This document shows positions 7,114 to 9,060 of a stretch of 9,060 nt of DNA, piece after piece. Source of the DNA: Candidatus Woesearchaeota archaeon (GTDB lineage: Archaea > Nanobdellota > Nanobdellia > Woesearchaeales > JAGVZT01); NCBI GenBank assembly GCA_019323665.1, contig JAHWHA010000072.1, positions 1 to 9,060 on the forward strand, in the 5' to 3' direction. The first letter of the stretch is position 1. Each line of letters begins with the position of its first letter. The position numbers and the translations under genes are program-made. The notes below the pieces were generated by a model that was given only the letters and a program-made list of their open reading frames with translations, was not told the origin of the DNA and did not search any database.

Positions 7114-7500
7114 ATGAGTCTTAAATCAAAGGGGATAAATGCTGAGAGGGAGCTTATCCATAAATTCTGGGAGAGGGGATGGGCAGCTGTGCGTGTCGCA
7201 GGTTCCGGCAGCTCAAGATACCCTTCACCTGATATCCTGGCAGGCAATAATATCCGAAAGGTTGCTATTGAGTGTAAGGCAATTAGGGGGCGCAGCAAGT
7301 ATTTCCCTTCAGAAGAGATTAATAATCTGAATTATTTTGCCGTGGGTTTTGGTGCAGAACCCTGGGTTGCTGTGAGATTTGATAATGTTGATTGGTTTTT
7401 TGTTGGGACAAGTGATCTGGAAAAAACGGAAAAATCCTACAGAGTGACCCTTGATAACGCCAAGAGGTTTGGTTTGCTTTTTGATGAGCTAATCAGATAA
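7114..7500 (+). CDS. hjc: Holliday junction resolvase Hjc
   Basis: Structure-specific endonuclease that cuts four-way DNA junctions during recombination and fork repair; it has a PD-(D/E)XK nuclease fold and acts as a dimer. With 128 residues it matches the family length. Active-site residues line up with characterised archaeal Hjc: E11 in the N-terminal helix (NAERELI), the GSGSS segment (30-34), D40 in SPDILAG, and E53 and K55 in the IECKA strand. There is no membrane or signal segment. The start at 7114 is the only sensible one, because conserved sequence begins at once and no alternative start lies just upstream. The gene diverges from the histone gene and is followed after 131 nt by a small membrane-protein gene with its own promoter. 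Confidence 0.95.
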   Translation: MSLKSKGINAERELIHKFWERGWAAVRVAGSGSSRYPSPDILAGNNIRKVAIECKAIRGRSKYFPSEEINNLNYFAVGFGAEPWVAVRFDNVDWFFVGTSDLEKTEKSYRVTLDNAKRFGLLFDELIR

Positions 7501-7571
7501 ATTTCATTATCTAAATATTGGAGAGTTTCTATGGAATAAACCGAGAATTTAGGAAGATACCTGTTTATCAA

Positions 7572-7590
7572 AAGGTTTTTATATAACCTT
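7572..7590 (+). promoter_or_regulatory. TATA promoter inside an inverted repeat, upstream of the small membrane protein
   Basis: TTTTTATATA (7576-7585), preceded by the BRE-like AAAAGG, is a good archaeal promoter. Initiation about 25 nt downstream, near 7606, gives a leader of about 25 nt that contains the GAGGTG ribosome site. The TATA box is framed by perfect 6-nt inverted arms, AAGGTT (7572-7577) and AACCTT (7585-7590), with 7 nt between them. A dimeric regulator bound there would block TBP/TFB, so it is a candidate operator. Confidence 0.5.
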
Positions 7591-7620
7591 CTGCGTAAAC
7601 ATATATATTAAACTTTAAAA

Positions 7621-7626
7621 GAGGTG
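7621..7626 (+). promoter_or_regulatory. Ribosome binding site of the small membrane protein
   Basis: GAGGTG lies 5 nt before the ATG at 7632, a canonical site and spacing that fixes the start and supports this short frame as a real gene. Confidence 0.75.
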
Positions 7627-7631
7627 TTGAT

Positions 7632-7877
7632 ATGGCAAGTCTTAGCATGGAAGGGGTGATTTTAGCGGTTATTCTGGGAACTCTTGCAGGGATTGTGTAT
7701 TCTCTGAGGATACTGGTGCTTGTGGAGAGAAGGATTGCCAGGATTGATATGAATATTGAGCGTATGACGGGCCGCGTGTTAAAGGAAGAGCAGAGGATAG
7801 AGAGCGAAGAAAGGAAAATAGAGAGAAATCTCCGCTCTAGAAAATCAAGAAAAACCTCAAGGAAGAAAAGAAGATAA
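7632..7877 (+). CDS. Small membrane-anchored coiled-coil protein with basic tail, unknown function
   Basis: An 81-residue protein that I do not recognise. It has three clear parts. Residues 8-31 form one hydrophobic segment, probably a membrane anchor. Residues 32-67 are a charged helix with a clean heptad pattern: positions 35, 42, 49, 56 and 63 are Ile, Ile, Val, Ile, Ile, and the matching d positions start with Ile 38 and Met 45, so it should oligomerise. Residues 68-81 are ten Arg/Lys out of 14, the rest being Ser and Thr. The positive-inside rule puts the coil and tail in the cytoplasm. The promoter, ribosome site and following T-rich tract all fit a separately expressed gene. The basic tail could bind nucleic acid, ribosomes or acidic lipid; none of this can be decided here. 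Its neighbours are DNA-handling genes, but there is no overlap that would imply joint function. Confidence 0.8.
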   Translation: MASLSMEGVILAVILGTLAGIVYSLRILVLVERRIARIDMNIERMTGRVLKEEQRIESEERKIERNLRSRKSRKTSRKKRR

Positions 7878-7882
7878 CTCCA

Positions 7883-7908
7883 TTTTTATTCTAATTTTTT
7901 TCTATTTT
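7883..7908 (+). terminator. T-rich tract between convergent genes
   Basis: Runs of five T (7883-7887), seven T (7895-7901) and four T (7905-7908) follow the small membrane-protein gene by a few bases. This is the typical look of an archaeal intrinsic terminator for plus-strand transcription. No stem-loop is needed or seen. The opposing PRPP synthase transcript would have to end at shorter minus-strand T-runs, for example opposite the five A at 7849-7853. Confidence 0.65.
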
Positions 7909-7911
7909 CAA

Positions 7912-8793
7912 TTATTTCAATGCACCTGCAATAAGTGCAGTAACATCAATCTTGGCATGGGGGTTCTGGATGGTATTGGTTGTGACAACACCTGCAGCAC
8001 CTGCTCTAATGAGCTTTGCATAAGAGTCCTCAATAAATAGACCGTGTACGCAGATGCAGTACACTTTTTTTACACCTGCTTTACGCAGGCTTTTGATTGA
8101 CTCAGCCATTGTGTGGCCTGTGCTTATGATGTCGTCCACAATGACAACAGTATATTTTGAGATTTCTGCATCAAGCTTTCCTGACACACTTACATGTTTT
8201 GCGGAGAAGCGGTGTTTCTTGAATATCGTGGCTTTGCAGCCAGCTTCCTCTGCAACACTCTTTGCCCATTGAAAAGACTCTTCATCAGGACCTATCACAA
8301 GAGGCTTCTTGATTTTTGACTTGATATAAGAAGCAATAAGAGGGACACTGCTTAGTTTTGTGGCAGGTATCTCAAAAATCTCTTTTAAATCTTTGATCCT
8401 ATGAAGGTGAGGATCAATAGTTATAACTCTGTCAAAAGAGCCACTAAGGATGGATGCAAGTATGCGTGCGCTCACAACCTCACCTTTATGAAAAGCCTTA
8501 TCCTCGCGCATATATGGGAGATAGGGTGCAATAAGTGTAAGCTCTCTCGCTCCTTGTTCATATGCCGTATGGGCCGCGAACAGCAGTTCCACAATCTTCT
8601 CATTGGGGTTGTTGAGTGAGAGGAAAAATCCAACATGTTTCCTTTTCATGTCCCTATTGAATTTTATCAGCAATTCACCGTCAGGAAACTTTTTCACATC
8701 CAGTGAACAATACTTTATTCCGGCTTTTCTTGCGGTGATTCTGGCAAGCTCTTTAGATGGAGGAACGCCAATTAGAAAATCCAGCTTGCTCAT
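7912..8793 (-). CDS. prs: Ribose-phosphate pyrophosphokinase (PRPP synthase)
   Basis: Makes 5-phosphoribosyl-1-pyrophosphate from ribose 5-phosphate and ATP, the precursor for purine, pyrimidine, NAD, histidine and tryptophan synthesis; cytoplasmic. The 293-residue product carries the family marks: FPDGE (36-40), PYLPYMREDKAFHKGE (90-105) at the ATP site, DPHLHR (127-132), the catalytic flexible-loop region with KKHR (192-195), and the PRPP-binding loop VDDIISTGHTM (219-229). The open frame extends to 8883, but the added 30 residues lie inside the upstream gene and are unlike the family. ATG 8793 has GGAG 5 nt upstream and begins at the usual MSKLDFLIG position. It overlaps the upstream TFE gene by 4 nt (ATGA), so the two are probably translated together. 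Length and motifs fit the short archaeal type of PRPP synthase. Confidence 0.95.
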   Translation of the reverse strand: MSKLDFLIGVPPSKELARITARKAGIKYCSLDVKKFPDGELLIKFNRDMKRKHVGFFLSLNNPNEKIVELLFAAHTAYEQGARELTLIAPYLPYMREDKAFHKGEVVSARILASILSGSFDRVITIDPHLHRIKDLKEIFEIPATKLSSVPLIASYIKSKIKKPLVIGPDEESFQWAKSVAEEAGCKATIFKKHRFSAKHVSVSGKLDAEISKYTVVIVDDIISTGHTMAESIKSLRKAGVKKVYCICVHGLFIEDSYAKLIRAGAAGVVTTNTIQNPHAKIDVTALIAGALK

Positions 8794-9059
8794 CTGATCT
8801 CCTTTTCGAGCCGGGTTATCTGCTGTTTTAACGCTTTGATATCTGATGCACAGTTTTCTTTCTGTTCCATGATAAGTCCACATTCAGGACAGCGGAAACG
8901 GAAATTGGCGGCCACATCAAAATCCAGAATTACACATTTGTCCTCGCAAGCAAAACGTACTTTATTTGTTTGAGTATCCAGGCTTGAACGTAGCCTCTCA
9001 AGCTGTTGTCTTTTAAGTATCTGGATCAATTCAGGCACTCGGTATTTTTTGAATGACCA
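8790..9059 (-). CDS. tfe: Transcription factor E alpha (TFE), C-terminal part, 5' end outside window
   Basis: Archaeal homologue of the TFIIE alpha subunit, which assists TBP/TFB-dependent promoter opening by RNA polymerase. The frame stays open to the right edge (encoding WSFKKYRVPE at that end), so the gene is partial and its N-terminal winged helix is mostly missing; the GTG at 9038 is not a real start. Visible: the end of the winged helix, a linker helix rich in Gln/Arg/Leu, a zinc ribbon, and a C-terminal coiled coil (from about nt 8845 to the stop). The ribbon has FACEDKC near 8946 and FRCPECG; the first pair is spaced CX3C, where CX2C is common, and the second is CX2C. The stop overlaps the PRPP synthase start by 4 nt. 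Identification rests on the ribbon plus coil layout and on the wing remnant. Confidence 0.85.
   Translation of the reverse strand, partial: WSFKKYRVPELIQILKRQQLERLRSSLDTQTNKVRFACEDKCVILDFDVAANFRFRCPECGLIMEQKENCASDIKALKQQITRLEKEIR
8797..8803 (-). promoter_or_regulatory. Ribosome binding site fixing the PRPP synthase start
   Basis: The minus strand reads AGGAGAT with its GGAG core at 8799-8802, 5 nt before the ATG at 8793 and inside the 3' end of the TFE gene. It decides the start against the longer frame beginning at 8883. Confidence 0.7.
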
Positions 9060-9060
9060 G

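Noticed and set aside
7501..7631. Possible small RNA in the hjc to small membrane-protein gap
   Set aside because: No C/D or H/ACA box pattern, tRNA features or strong stem apart from the short promoter dyad; the stretch is explained by promoter and leader.
8794..8883. 30-residue N-terminal extension of PRPP synthase
   Set aside because: It overlaps the TFE ribbon and coil region, is unlike the family, and the internal ATG at 8793 has a proper ribosome site.
9036..9038. GTG as the start of a separate 82-residue zinc-ribbon protein
   Set aside because: The frame continues to the window edge encoding what looks like the end of the TFE winged helix, so this is an internal Val codon.

Overview
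This is archaeal DNA packed with information-processing genes. The diagnostic genes are the two subunits of the archaea-specific family D DNA polymerase, an Orc1/Cdc6 initiator, an archaeal histone, aIF2-beta, the resolvase Hjc and TFE-alpha. Promoters are of the TATA/BRE kind, several genes have GGAGG-type ribosome sites, and T-rich tracts follow some genes. PolD plus histone excludes most Crenarchaeota. The lineage is a euryarchaeal or DPANN-type archaeon; I lean towards DPANN (Woesearchaeota-like) because the genes are compact and DP2 is rather short, but that is only an impression. The window has no mobile elements, CRISPR arrays, tRNA or rRNA that I can recognise.

Layout. (1) 2-5882, plus strand: the 3' part of orc1/cdc6 (cut by the left edge), then polB (DP1, proofreading subunit) and polC (DP2, polymerase subunit), which overlap by 4 nt. 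This is a replication operon; in Pyrococcus a comparable cluster lies beside the origin, so an origin may lie just left of the window. (2) 5894-6916, minus strand: histone, aIF2-beta and a DUF424 protein; the last two are 1 nt apart. (3) 6917-7113: a divergent AT-rich promoter region. (4) 7114-7877, plus strand: Hjc, then an 81-residue membrane-anchored coiled-coil protein with a strongly basic tail. (5) 7912-9059, minus strand: TFE-alpha (5' part outside the window) overlapping a ribose-phosphate pyrophosphokinase gene by 4 nt.

How the genes fit together: Orc1/Cdc6 starts replication, PolD copies and proofreads the DNA (DP2 ends in a PCNA-binding motif), Hjc resolves four-way junctions, and histone packages the product. 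TFE supports transcription initiation, aIF2-beta supports translation initiation, and PRPP synthase supplies the precursor for nucleotides. Almost everything belongs to a known family. The genuinely uncharacterised parts are the small membrane coiled-coil protein, whose promoter sits in an inverted repeat, and the DUF424 protein coupled to aIF2-beta. Several start codons need correction: aIF2-beta, PRPP synthase and DP1 all have longer but less credible open frames.
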